Made by a program: the position numbers and the translations under genes. 64,000 nucleotides of DNA from contig NZ_BANR01000003.1 in the NCBI RefSeq assembly GCF_000332975.1, positions 248,001 through 312,000 on the forward strand, read 5' to 3'. Below are positions 9,902 through 18,014 of the stretch, in pieces. This DNA comes from Gordonia aichiensis NBRC 108223 (lineage in GTDB: Bacteria; Actinomycetota; Actinomycetes; Mycobacteriales; Mycobacteriaceae). Position 1 is the first letter of the stretch. Each line of letters begins with the position of its first letter. Below the pieces are notes generated by a model. The model saw nothing but the letters and a program-made list of their open reading frames with translations, was not told where the DNA came from and did not search any database.

Positions 9902-10551
9902 GCGGCTCGGTGCGCGCGGCGTCGGGCAGCGTCAGTGCAGGTGCCGCGCCGATGGATCCGGACGTACGACGGCGCAAACGACGCAACACTCGTAGCCCCG
10001 CAGACCAGGAGGCTGCCATCCTCGCCGCTGCTGCAGACGAGTTCACCCACGCCGGGATCGCGCAGGCGAACGTCGATGCGGTGGCCGCACGTGCGGGGGT
10101 CAGTAGGAGCACGCTCTACCGCAGGTTCGCGAACAAGGACGCTCTGCTTCACGCGGTCGCCGCCGATCGCTACGAGCGGGGAATGCGTGAACTCGACGCC
10201 GCGGTGGCCGGACTCGGGCCGTCCGACGCCGTGGTCGAGGCATTCTGGAGGGGCGCCCGGATGGTCTCCGACGATCCGCTGCTGCACCGGCTGATCCTCG
10301 CCGACCACGGACTCAAACGTCTCACTGCCGAACTCGGGGCACTGTTCGTCGAGGTCGCGACCGCGCGGATCGCGGCTGTCCTGCGTGCCGCGGGCGCCCG
10401 AATGCCCGCAGACGATCTCACCCAGGCCGTGGAAATACATGTGCGTCTGGTGATCTCGTATCTGGAGATGCCCTCGTCTGACGCCGAGCGGCGCGAACCT
10501 GCCAGTGTGCGCCAGTTCGCGGAGACGTTCCTCGCACCGATGATCTGGTGA
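9898..10551 (+). CDS. TetR-family regulator coupled to the P450
   Basis: A 217-residue TetR repressor. The N-terminal HTH is clear: AAILAAAADEFTHAGIAQANVDAVAARAGVSRSTLYRRFANKDALL, with the recognition helix at SRSTLYRRF. The C-terminal ligand-binding helices are divergent, as usual. The ATG overlaps the P450 stop (ATGA), so regulator and enzyme are made from one message. The palindrome at 8508-8529 is a plausible autoregulatory operator. In M. tuberculosis the equivalent regulator lies beside CYP136 in the opposite orientation, so co-directional coupling here would be a rearrangement. The ligand cannot be inferred. Confidence 0.88.
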   Translation: MSGSVRAASGSVSAGAAPMDPDVRRRKRRNTRSPADQEAAILAAAADEFTHAGIAQANVDAVAARAGVSRSTLYRRFANKDALLHAVAADRYERGMRELDAAVAGLGPSDAVVEAFWRGARMVSDDPLLHRLILADHGLKRLTAELGALFVEVATARIAAVLRAAGARMPADDLTQAVEIHVRLVISYLEMPSSDAERREPASVRQFAETFLAPMIW

Positions 10552-10649
10552 GAGTGCGCCGCGACACCCTACTAGGGTGGATCCACGTGGTCCAGAGTCG
10601 TAACCGCACGGCCACACGAGCACACGAGATGACAGGGAGGACGTGCGTC

Positions 10650-11282
10650 ATGACGCGGCGCGCAGGAACCGGTTCGACGTCCGCGGGTGCGTCGGATCGG
10701 GAGCCGTCCACCAGCGATCGCACCCTGCTCGCACAGGATCGCGCCGCGCGCGCACAGTTGCGCAATGCCCGTGACGATCTTCTCGACGCCGAGGTCGCCG
10801 CCGGTCTGCGAGCGGGAGTCCGACCGATCTGGTGGTTCGTCGTCGCAGTCGTGACGATCGGTGCCGTCGTGGCTGCAGCCACTGGGGTGAGCGCGTGGGT
10901 ACGGGCGGCAGATGCGTACACCGACGACGACTATCGGCACACCGCGACCGAGGTCGCGTCACTGCTGTTGTCTGCCGACCCGGCCGATCCCGACCGTGCG
11001 CGCCGAATTCTCGACCATGCCACCGGCGGATTCCACGACGAATTCGCCCAGTCGGCGCGCAGCTACACCGATTACGTCAGACGCTCCGGGACGGTCGGGG
11101 ACGCCACGGTCGGCGGGTCGGGCGTCTCGGCGCGCTCCGGCGACGACGCAACGGTCCTGGTGTCGGCGCTGGTCGACTATCGCGGTCAGCAGCAGGCGCC
11201 GACGCGTGAGTTCCGGTTGAAGATGTTGGTCGTGCCCGACGACGGCGAGCTCAAGGTGGGCGCCGTGCGGTACCTGCCGTGA
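10650..11282 (+). CDS. Mce-associated membrane protein (Mam) 1
   Basis: A 210-residue protein with a charged helical N-terminal tail (about 25-55, Ala/Arg/Asp rich), one membrane helix (about 60-82, WWFVVAVVTIGAVVAAATG) and an extracytoplasmic NTF2-like domain ending in VPDDGELKVGAVRYLP. This architecture is typical of Mam/Omam proteins, which stabilise Mce lipid importers in mycobacteria. ATG 10650 was chosen because GGGAGG lies 9 nt upstream; ATG 10629 is an alternative. It is the first of four genes linked by 4-nt GTGA overlaps. No mce genes are present here. Confidence 0.75.
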   Translation: MTRRAGTGSTSAGASDREPSTSDRTLLAQDRAARAQLRNARDDLLDAEVAAGLRAGVRPIWWFVVAVVTIGAVVAAATGVSAWVRAADAYTDDDYRHTATEVASLLLSADPADPDRARRILDHATGGFHDEFAQSARSYTDYVRRSGTVGDATVGGSGVSARSGDDATVLVSALVDYRGQQQAPTREFRLKMLVVPDDGELKVGAVRYLP

Positions 11283-11809
11283 GCTCGATACCTACGCGCA
11301 CGCGCGCGAACGAGATTCGCGGGCAACAGGTCGTCGGCATCCGACGGGCTCTCGTCCTCCTGGTCTGCGCCGCTGTCGTGCTCGCCGCAGTGGCGGCAGG
11401 TGTCGTGCTGGCATCGCGGGCTGTGGTGCACAACAGCGCCGTCGACCGAGCGCGTGGCGAGGTTCGCGCGCAGGCGGGACAGACGGTCGCGGCGATCTTC
11501 ACCGTGCACTCCGCGACGTGGAGATCCGAGCGAGCGCGTGCCCGCGAACTCGTCGCGGGAGATTTCGCGACGAGCTTTGCCGCTCAGCTCGAGCGTGGGC
11601 CGACCGACGGAGTCACGGCGGTCGAATGGCGGCCGAATGACGTAGCCGTGAGCGGTGGCGATGCCGACAACGCAACGGTGCTGATGACCGCAACGGTCAC
11701 CACACTGCGCGCCGGCGCCGAACCGGAAACCGAGAAACGAACGGTGAGTGCGTCATTCGTCGACAGTGACGGTCGTTGGCTGGTGACCGGAGTCGAGGTG
11801 CTCGCGTGA
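11279..11809 (+). CDS. Mce-associated membrane protein (Mam) 2
   Basis: A 176-residue protein with a short cytoplasmic tail, one membrane helix (about 23-46, ALVLLVCAAVVLAAVAAGVVL) and an outer domain with DNATVLMTATVTT and the terminal GRWLVTGVEVLA, the usual closing strand of Mam proteins. The GTG start overlaps the stop of Mam 1 and its own stop overlaps Mam 3. Function is inferred from the family: an accessory of a lipid import machine. No substrate can be named. Confidence 0.75.
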   Translation: MSSIPTRTRANEIRGQQVVGIRRALVLLVCAAVVLAAVAAGVVLASRAVVHNSAVDRARGEVRAQAGQTVAAIFTVHSATWRSERARARELVAGDFATSFAAQLERGPTDGVTAVEWRPNDVAVSGGDADNATVLMTATVTTLRAGAEPETEKRTVSASFVDSDGRWLVTGVEVLA

Positions 11810-12435
11810 ATGCAGTCGACGAATCGCCGGAGGAACACCGAGTTCGTGTCGCCGCAGAGAAGGTCGAGGAGGCCACCCGCACGGCTCGGCGCGCGCGCAT
11901 CGACGCGGCAGATGCGCTGCGTGCCCGTGCCAGAAGCCGGACGCGTGCACTCCGGCTCTGCCTGACGGGTGCCGCGGCACTCATCGTGTGCGGGCTGGTG
12001 GCGGTCATCGTGCTCGTCGTCGTCGACCGCAGGCAGGACGAGCGTGCAGATGACCGGCACGCAGTATTGGCGGCAGCCCGCGGTGCGGTCACCGCGATGC
12101 TCACCGCGACGCCGAAGGATGCGACCGGTTACGCCGACAGGATCATCGCGAACAGTACAGGCGCCGAGCATGATCGGCTCAGTGCGGCACGTGGTGCGCT
12201 CATCGCGGCCATCACCTCGTCGGAGACCGCGATGTCGGGCCGCGTGATCGCGGCGGGACTCATGAGGGACCCGACGACGACGTCCGACGGTGCGCGTGCC
12301 GACGCGCTCGTCACCGCCCAGGCGTCCGACCCCGCACTGTTGGGTGCCGAGCAGGACTCCGACGTCGTCACGGTGCGGCTTGCTCTCGAACGTGTCGGCG
12401 GGGCGTGGAAGATCGCGGAGTTGGTACTGACGTGA
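11806..12435 (+). CDS. Mce-associated membrane protein (Mam) 3
   Basis: A 209-residue protein. An N-terminal helix rich in Ala, Glu and Arg (about 8-45, likely coiled coil) is followed by a membrane helix (about 50-73) and an outer domain ending GGAWKIAELVLT. The GTG start at 11806 was chosen for the 4-nt overlap with Mam 2; the frame extends slightly further upstream without a good start. Its layout parallels Mam 1, suggesting tandem duplication followed by strong divergence. Confidence 0.75.
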   Translation: MNAVDESPEEHRVRVAAEKVEEATRTARRARIDAADALRARARSRTRALRLCLTGAAALIVCGLVAVIVLVVVDRRQDERADDRHAVLAAARGAVTAMLTATPKDATGYADRIIANSTGAEHDRLSAARGALIAAITSSETAMSGRVIAAGLMRDPTTTSDGARADALVTAQASDPALLGAEQDSDVVTVRLALERVGGAWKIAELVLT

Positions 12436-12977
12436 GATCGTTCGTCATCGGCCGCACGGTGCCGCGTCGTGCACGCAGGGTGCTGGGAGCGGCGTCGTTG
12501 ATCGTCCTCGTCGCGCTGGTGGTCGCAGCGGTGTCGTGGACATGTGCCCGCATCGAGCGTCCAGTTCCCGACACCGAGGCACGCGCCGCGCTGTTGCAGG
12601 CCACAGAACGCATCGTCGCAGAGACGTTGAGTATCACCCCTGACATGACGCAGGCGCAGCGCGATACCGTGGCGGCCGGGCTGACCGATCCACTGGCCAC
12701 CCGGTACGCGCTCGACGGCCAGGACGCCGTGCTGCCCGGTGCGCGTGCCGGGAGGCTGACAGTGCACGCGGACGTCGTCGATGTCGGCCTGGCGTCTTAC
12801 ACCCCGTCGGACGCGCGGGTGCTGGTCTTCGTCGACGAGACGCTCCAGAACTCAGCAGGCCCGAACGGCGAGAATTCGCCCACCAGAACCCCTATTGCTC
12901 GGTGGGCCCACATGCGTAAGGTCGACGAGAACTGGTTACTGGCCGACCTCACACCCGTGGGTGACATCACCCGTTGA
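12432..12977 (+). CDS. Mce-associated membrane protein (Mam) 4
   Basis: A 181-residue protein lacking the long N-terminal helix of Mam 1 and Mam 3. It has one membrane helix (about 17-37) and an outer domain with DARVLVFVDETLQN and the closing RKVDENWLLADLTPVGD. A short Pro/Asn/Ser insert before the last strands is unlike the other three. The GTG start overlaps the stop of Mam 3. The four genes end here; the next gene begins 103 nt later with its own ribosome binding site. Confidence 0.72.
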   Translation: MRSFVIGRTVPRRARRVLGAASLIVLVALVVAAVSWTCARIERPVPDTEARAALLQATERIVAETLSITPDMTQAQRDTVAAGLTDPLATRYALDGQDAVLPGARAGRLTVHADVVDVGLASYTPSDARVLVFVDETLQNSAGPNGENSPTRTPIARWAHMRKVDENWLLADLTPVGDITR

Positions 12978-13080
12978 CTCGGAGCCGACGAGATCCGTTG
13001 GCACCGAGGCGAGGTGATCGGTCGACGGGCGGGCGCAGTGTCGTCGAGGGGTGTGTGGTCGTGCCGAGCGAGAGGATCTC

Positions 13081-14295
13081 ATGGGTGCAGCAGCAGCGGG
13101 TGTGGTGATTGTCGGGGCCGGACTCGGAGCCGTTCGGGTGGCCGAGAACCTACGTGCCGATTCCTACGACAAGGCGATCACACTGATCGGAGCCGAGCCG
13201 CATCCACCGTATGATCGTCCGCCCCTGTCGAAATCGGTGCTGCTCGGCAAGGAGGATCGGGTAGACCTCAAACCGGAGGATTTCTACGCGGACTCCGACA
13301 TCACGCTTCGTATGGGCAGTACCGTGACCGCCGTCGACACCGACGCCGGGACGGTGACGGTTCGCGACGAGCGGGGCGAGCAGAGCACGGTCGCCTACGA
13401 GACGCTGGTCTTGGCGACCGGTCTGCGACCGCGCGCATTCCCGGGTACGGATGCGATGTCTGGAGTGCACACACTCCGCACGTACGCCGACGCTCTTGCT
13501 GTCCGCTCAGCCATCGATTCGGCGCAGAACGCGGTGGTCATCGGCGCCGGTTTCATCGGCTGTGAGGTCGCCGCGAGCCTCTCCTCGCAGGGAGTGTCGG
13601 TCACGATCGTCGAACCGGCGCCGACACCGCTCGCGCTTGCGCTCGGACCCCGGATCGGGGCGCTCGTCACCCGGATGCACGAGACCAACGGCGTGACCGT
13701 GCGTACGGGGGTCGGCGTCGCCGAGATCGTGGCACGCGAGGGCGGCGCGGTTCGAGAGATCAGGCTCGACGACGGGTCCGTTCTTCCCGCCGACCTCGTC
13801 GTCGCCGGAATCGGGTCGGTGCCGGTCACCGACTACCTCGACGGATCCGACATCGAGATCGCGCCGCGATCAGCCGGCGGCGGAATCGCCTGCGACGCAC
13901 GGGGGCGGACATCGGCGCCGGGTGTCTACGCCGTCGGCGACGTGGCCAATTGGCTCGACGCCACCGGAGTCACGCGCCGCGTCGAGCACTGGAACCACAC
14001 GGTCGAGCAGGCGGCCGTCGTCGCAGCAGATATCACGGGTGCGCAGGGGGTCACGGCTGCGGTGCCCTACTTCTGGAGCGATCAATTCGATCTGAAGATC
14101 CAGGTTCTCGGCGATCCTCGGGCCGACGACGACGTGCACATCGTCTCCGACGACGGGAAGAAGTTCCTCGCCTACTACAGCAGGGACGGGGTGCTCACCG
14201 CCGTCGTCGGCGCGGGCAAGGTCGGTGCGGTGATGAAGACGCGGCCGAAATTACAGACACCGACCCCGATCTCGGAGCTCGTGCCCGACGCATGA
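13081..14295 (+). CDS. FAD-dependent ferredoxin/rubredoxin reductase family protein
   Basis: A 404-residue NAD(P)H:ferredoxin reductase of the type that feeds P450s and Rieske oxygenases. It has the FAD-binding GAGLGAVRVAENLR at the N-terminus, PPYDRPPLSKSVLLG, the NAD(P)-binding VVIGAGFIGCEVAASL and the second FAD site GVYAVGDVANW. Near the end FWSDQFDLKIQVLG is characteristic of the family. GAGAGGATCTC immediately precedes ATG 13081. A ferredoxin reductase also neighbours the mycofactocin genes in M. tuberculosis, so this may be the orthologue. It could serve the nearby P450, but this is inference from proximity. Confidence 0.88.
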   Translation: MGAAAAGVVIVGAGLGAVRVAENLRADSYDKAITLIGAEPHPPYDRPPLSKSVLLGKEDRVDLKPEDFYADSDITLRMGSTVTAVDTDAGTVTVRDERGEQSTVAYETLVLATGLRPRAFPGTDAMSGVHTLRTYADALAVRSAIDSAQNAVVIGAGFIGCEVAASLSSQGVSVTIVEPAPTPLALALGPRIGALVTRMHETNGVTVRTGVGVAEIVAREGGAVREIRLDDGSVLPADLVVAGIGSVPVTDYLDGSDIEIAPRSAGGGIACDARGRTSAPGVYAVGDVANWLDATGVTRRVEHWNHTVEQAAVVAADITGAQGVTAAVPYFWSDQFDLKIQVLGDPRADDDVHIVSDDGKKFLAYYSRDGVLTAVVGAGKVGAVMKTRPKLQTPTPISELVPDA

Positions 14296-14343
14296 CTCGT
14301 GCACGACCCGTGAACCTCGAGACCGTGGCATCGCGGCGTCGGC

Positions 14344-15087
14344 ATGGGTAGATCGGAAGCGTCGGCTGACGATGTGGTTGCCGCCATCGTCGAACTCGCC
14401 GATCCGCAGCGCGCGGCGTCGATGGCGACCTACTTTCAGGCGCGGCCCGGCGGATACGGAGGAGATGACGAGTTCCTCGGCGTCCGGGTGCCCCAACTGC
14501 GCGGGATCGCCAAGCGGTTCCGTGGCATCGACAGGGAGCAGGTCCGCGTCCTGCTCGCCTCGCGTTTCCATGAGGTGCGGTTGGCCGGGCTGTTCTGCGC
14601 CCGTGACGGATTCGAACGCGCCGCGCGCACGGGGTCCGGCGCCGGGGAGTGTGACGGCTGGGTGTCGGACTACCTCGCAGCGGTCGCAATGGGGTCGGTG
14701 AACAACTGGGACCTCGTCGATTCGTCGGCGGATCCGATACTCGGTGAGTGGACGTGGCGTAACGGCGACTGTGATGTGCTGGTGGATTACGCTCGACGAG
14801 ATAAGTTGTGGGAGCGCAGAATCGGCATCATCGGGACGTTCGCCTGGATCAAACACGACGACGCGCGGGCGCTTCTGGCCGTCGCTCCGCTGGTGATCGA
14901 CGATCCGCGCCCGCTGATCCAGAAGGCCTTCGGATGGATGCTGCGCGAGATGGGCAAGCGCGTCGACCCGGGATTGCTGGTGTCCTACCTCGACGACCAC
15001 GCGGCGCAGATGGGCCGTACCGCACTGGGTTACGCGGTCGAGCACCTCGACGCCGACCGCCGTGCACACTACCGATCGCTGCGCTGA
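14344..15087 (+). CDS. DNA alkylation repair protein, AlkD-like
   Basis: A 247-residue HEAT-like-repeat glycosylase that excises alkylated bases without base flipping. Characteristic segments include FLGVRVPQLRGIAKRF near the N-terminus, NNWDLVDSSADPILGEW, and the helical repeat LWERRIGIIGTFAWIKHDD. Asp and Trp in NWDLVD fit the catalytic region of the family. The start ATG 14344 has no strong ribosome binding site. It lies 48 nt after the reductase and converges with the ClC gene with only 8 nt between stops. Confidence 0.87.
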   Translation: MGRSEASADDVVAAIVELADPQRAASMATYFQARPGGYGGDDEFLGVRVPQLRGIAKRFRGIDREQVRVLLASRFHEVRLAGLFCARDGFERAARTGSGAGECDGWVSDYLAAVAMGSVNNWDLVDSSADPILGEWTWRNGDCDVLVDYARRDKLWERRIGIIGTFAWIKHDDARALLAVAPLVIDDPRPLIQKAFGWMLREMGKRVDPGLLVSYLDDHAAQMGRTALGYAVEHLDADRRAHYRSLR

Positions 15088-15095
15088 GCAGTGAT

Positions 15096-16436
15096 TCAGG
15101 CAGGGTGACCTGCGCGGAGCATTCGCTCGCGAAGCGCGTCGTAGATCGGCGGACTGCGCAGGAGTGACGCGACGATCACGGCGGCGGCGCCCGCCGCGAG
15201 GAGTAAGACAGTAACGCTCGTGATGGTCGTCATCTCGATGACCAGCACGATGCCGGTGAACGGTGCCCTGACCACGGAGGCGAACAAGCTCGACATCCCG
15301 ACGAGCACGAGCGACAGCACCAGTTGGTGGCCCAGATCAGCGGAGAACACGTCGATGCAGCGTGCGAACAACAAACCGAGTAGAGCGCCGAGAGCGAGCA
15401 TCGGCGCGAAAATGCCGCCCGGGGTCCCCACCGAGTACGACAGCGGCCCGCCGACGAAGCGCACGGCGAGGAAGACGATCAGGGTGAGTAACGCGAAACG
15501 CTGGCCGTCGAAGATCTTCTGCGACAGCGCGTCTCCGCCACCCACGAGGTCGGGGTCGATCTGCATCACCGCGCCGATGACGGCACCGACGGCGGCGGCC
15601 TTCACGACGGCGGGAAGACGAGAGAGCGCGTCGAACCAGCGCAGCGTCGCCCGGATGAGCCAGTTGTAGGCAACACCCACCAGCCCGACGAATGCGCCGA
15701 ACACGACGAACAACGGGAGTAGCGCGAAGCTCGGCCGTGCGATCGCGGGCACTATGAAGTCGGGGTGGTCGCCGAGAACAAGACGTGAGCACCCCACCGC
15801 GGTCGCGACCGAGGCCAGAGTCCAGACCACGAGCCGGATACGCACGTTCTTGGCGATCTCCTCGAAGACGAACATCGCCGCGCTGATCGGTGCATTGAAG
15901 GCGACGGCGAGACCCGCGCCCGCCATGACGGTCTGCAGTCCGCGGACCTCGTCGAGGGTCGCTCGGCACAGACGTCCCGCGGCCGCACCGATGGTCGCGC
16001 CGATATGCACCGTCGGCCCTTCACGGCCGAGCACCATTCCGGCGAGACCGATCGAGAGTAGCCCGCCCACGAAACGCGCGGGAACCACTTTCAGCGGCGG
16101 CGGATCGGCTTCGCGACGTTCGACGGCCTCGACGTGCTGGATCCCGCTGCCCGCCGCGAGCGGGACCCGAACGGCGACCCAGGTGGCCCCCGCGGCCGCT
16201 GCAGCCGAGACCGCCACGGGCACAAGCCAACCCCACGGCCCGTGTGACGAGGTCCAGCCCAGGACCGTACCGGTCCGCCAGGTGTCGATGTGTTGCAGGA
16301 GCCACCGGAAGCCACCGCCGACGAACCCCGTGACCGCACCCGCTGCCGCCGCGATCAGGGTCAGGAGTACCAGTGCTCGCACGTCGAGCCGTTCGTGCTC
16401 GACGCGGTGGAAGCCCGCGTGGTCGGAGTGACTCAC
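15096..16436 (-). CDS. ClC-family chloride/proton antiporter
   Basis: A 446-residue ClC protein exchanging Cl- for H+ across the inner membrane. The selectivity motif GSGIQH is at about 96-101, the gating glutamate in GREGPTVH at about 139, and the EE pair after helix F (FEEIAKN, about 192-193) supplies the internal proton glutamate that distinguishes antiporters from channels. The late Tyr in PPIYDALRER matches the central anion-coordinating tyrosine. No C-terminal CBS domains are present. Its start overlaps the end of the DoxX-like gene by 4 nt. Confidence 0.93.
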   Translation of the reverse strand: MSHSDHAGFHRVEHERLDVRALVLLTLIAAAAGAVTGFVGGGFRWLLQHIDTWRTGTVLGWTSSHGPWGWLVPVAVSAAAAAGATWVAVRVPLAAGSGIQHVEAVERREADPPPLKVVPARFVGGLLSIGLAGMVLGREGPTVHIGATIGAAAGRLCRATLDEVRGLQTVMAGAGLAVAFNAPISAAMFVFEEIAKNVRIRLVVWTLASVATAVGCSRLVLGDHPDFIVPAIARPSFALLPLFVVFGAFVGLVGVAYNWLIRATLRWFDALSRLPAVVKAAAVGAVIGAVMQIDPDLVGGGDALSQKIFDGQRFALLTLIVFLAVRFVGGPLSYSVGTPGGIFAPMLALGALLGLLFARCIDVFSADLGHQLVLSLVLVGMSSLFASVVRAPFTGIVLVIEMTTITSVTVLLLAAGAAAVIVASLLRSPPIYDALRERMLRAGHPA

Positions 16437-16825
16437 GAAGCGTTGCGGAAGACCTTCACCGCCGCGGCGATGAGTGGGATCTGTAGCGGCAGACGACCGA
16501 TGGCGATGGCCCTATAAGCGACGGGCTTGTGCCACCACATGCGCACCATGTTGATGTTGGCCGGGTAGACCGCGACGAACAGTGCTGCGGCGGACCCCGC
16601 GGCGAGTCGACGGGTCTGTGGCACAAGCAGTCCCGCTCCGATGCCGAGTTCTGCGACACCCGACGCGTAGGTCAGCGCGCGGGCGTCGGTCCCGAGCGCG
16701 CCGCTGATCTCGGGCGGCACGATGTCGTCGAAGGGTTTCGGGACCGCGAAGTGCAACGCGCCCATACCGAGCAGCATGCCGCCGAGCACACGCGCCAGAC
16801 GGTTGGAGGGGACGTCTGGCGTCAT
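16433..16825 (-). CDS. DoxX-like small membrane protein
   Basis: A 130-residue integral membrane protein with four predicted helices and the DoxX-type segments GGMLLGMGALHFAVPKPFDDIVPP and ASGVAELGIGAGLLVPQTR. The function of this family is poorly known; some members are linked to thiol or sulfur redox. ATG 16825 lies one base after the kshB stop (TGACATG), and its end overlaps the ClC start by 4 nt, so kshB, this gene and ClC form one reverse-strand unit. Upstream in-frame sequence is a shadow of kshB. Confidence 0.78.
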   Translation of the reverse strand: MTPDVPSNRLARVLGGMLLGMGALHFAVPKPFDDIVPPEISGALGTDARALTYASGVAELGIGAGLLVPQTRRLAAGSAAALFVAVYPANINMVRMWWHKPVAYRAIAIGRLPLQIPLIAAAVKVFRNAS

Positions 16826-16826
16826 G

Positions 16827-17882
16827 TCAGAACTCGATTCGCAGTCGGTCGGATGTGGGATGTGCCTGACAACCCAGGATGTAGCCGTCCTCGATGTCCT
16901 CGGGGTCGAGCGCACCGTCGTTGTCCATCTCGACGCTACCCTCGGTCAACGTGCAGGCGCACGAGCCGCATTCGCCCTCCTGGCAGGAGTACGGGGCGTC
17001 GAGCCCTGCGTCGAGCATGATGTCGATGAGCGACCGGCTGCGCGGCCAGGTCAGTTCGTGTGTCTCGCCGTCGAGTTCGACCTCGACGACGGCGGCCGCG
17101 GCCTGCTCGTCGGCCGAGACCTCGGCGAGCTCGTGGTCGGCGAAGGGGTCGCCCGACAGGGAGTTGTAGACCTCGGTGTGGACGTCATGGTGGGCGAACC
17201 CGGCGGTGTCGAGCGCGCGGTGCACCGCGTCCATGAACGGTCCAGGACCGCACATGTATGCGATGTGTCCGGCGTACGGCGCGAAGATCTCGGCGAGCGC
17301 GGAGTCCGACGGCAGGCCCTTCTCGGTTTCGAGCCAGTGGACGACGGTGAGCCGATCGGCGTTCGCGCGGGCGAGTTCGTCGAGTTCGCTCGAGAAGATG
17401 ACGTCGTCGACGCTGCGGTTGGCATAGAAGAAGACCACCGGAACGGTCGACGAGGCGAGTGCGGTCTTGAGGATCGACATCACCGGGGTCACACCGCTGC
17501 CCGCCGCGATGAGCAGCAGGGGGTCGTCGAGGGTGCGGGGCGTGAACACACCCGACGGGGGCAGCACCTCGATCTGCGTGCCCGCAGCGAGGTTGTCGCA
17601 CACCCAGTTCGACCCGTAGCCGTCGGCGGTCCGCTTGACCGTGACCTTCGGCAGAGTGTCCGTTGCGGGCGAGGAAGCCAGTGAGTAGCAGCGCGCCACG
17701 GAGCCGGTCTGGTCGCTGGGGATGCGCAGTGTGAGGAACTGGCCGGGTTTGTAGTCGGTGAAGGCGTCCTTGTGCTCGTCAGGGATCTCGAACACGATCG
17801 AGCGTGCATCGGCGGTCTCGTCGATCACGTCGGCCACGGTCAGGATCACGCTCCGTGATCCGTGCGGGGTCAGTTCTGCCAT
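16827..17882 (-). CDS. kshB: 3-Ketosteroid 9-alpha-hydroxylase reductase, KshB-type
   Basis: A 351-residue reductase passing electrons from NAD(P)H through FAD and a plant-type [2Fe-2S] cluster to the Rieske oxygenase KshA, a step in opening the steroid ring system. Domain order is FAD (RCYSLASSP), NAD(P) (AAGSGVTPVMSILKTAL, YMCGPGPFMDAV) and C-terminal ferredoxin with Cys ligands in CQEGECGSCAC and ILGCQAHP. The ending DPEDIEDGYILGCQ is typical of KshB. A KstR-type palindrome lies about 54-67 nt upstream. A GGAGAG ribosome site precedes the ATG. KshA is not in the window. Other class IA reductases are possible, but the operator favours KshB. Confidence 0.86.
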   Translation of the reverse strand: MAELTPHGSRSVILTVADVIDETADARSIVFEIPDEHKDAFTDYKPGQFLTLRIPSDQTGSVARCYSLASSPATDTLPKVTVKRTADGYGSNWVCDNLAAGTQIEVLPPSGVFTPRTLDDPLLLIAAGSGVTPVMSILKTALASSTVPVVFFYANRSVDDVIFSSELDELARANADRLTVVHWLETEKGLPSDSALAEIFAPYAGHIAYMCGPGPFMDAVHRALDTAGFAHHDVHTEVYNSLSGDPFADHELAEVSADEQAAAAVVEVELDGETHELTWPRSRSLIDIMLDAGLDAPYSCQEGECGSCACTLTEGSVEMDNDGALDPEDIEDGYILGCQAHPTSDRLRIEF

Positions 17883-17935
17883 CTCGCGGACTCTCCTGCG
17901 TTCTGTCGTTCTCGAAGCCGGGCTCGGCCCAAAAC

Positions 17936-17949
17936 GAGAACACGTTCTA
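17936..17949. promoter_or_regulatory. KstR-type operator before kshB
   Basis: GAGAACACGTTCTA fits the KstR consensus T-NN-AAC-NN-GTT-NN-A except for G instead of the first T. KstR is the TetR repressor of upper cholesterol catabolism in mycobacteria and rhodococci, and kshB is a known member of that regulon. The site lies in the 64 nt just upstream of the kshB start. Confidence 0.7.
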
Positions 17950-18014
17950 GTTGAGCCTAGCGTAGTCGATTGGCCAAGGGTAACGAGTCTGCCGCGAGGC
18001 GCACTGAGCAGGAC

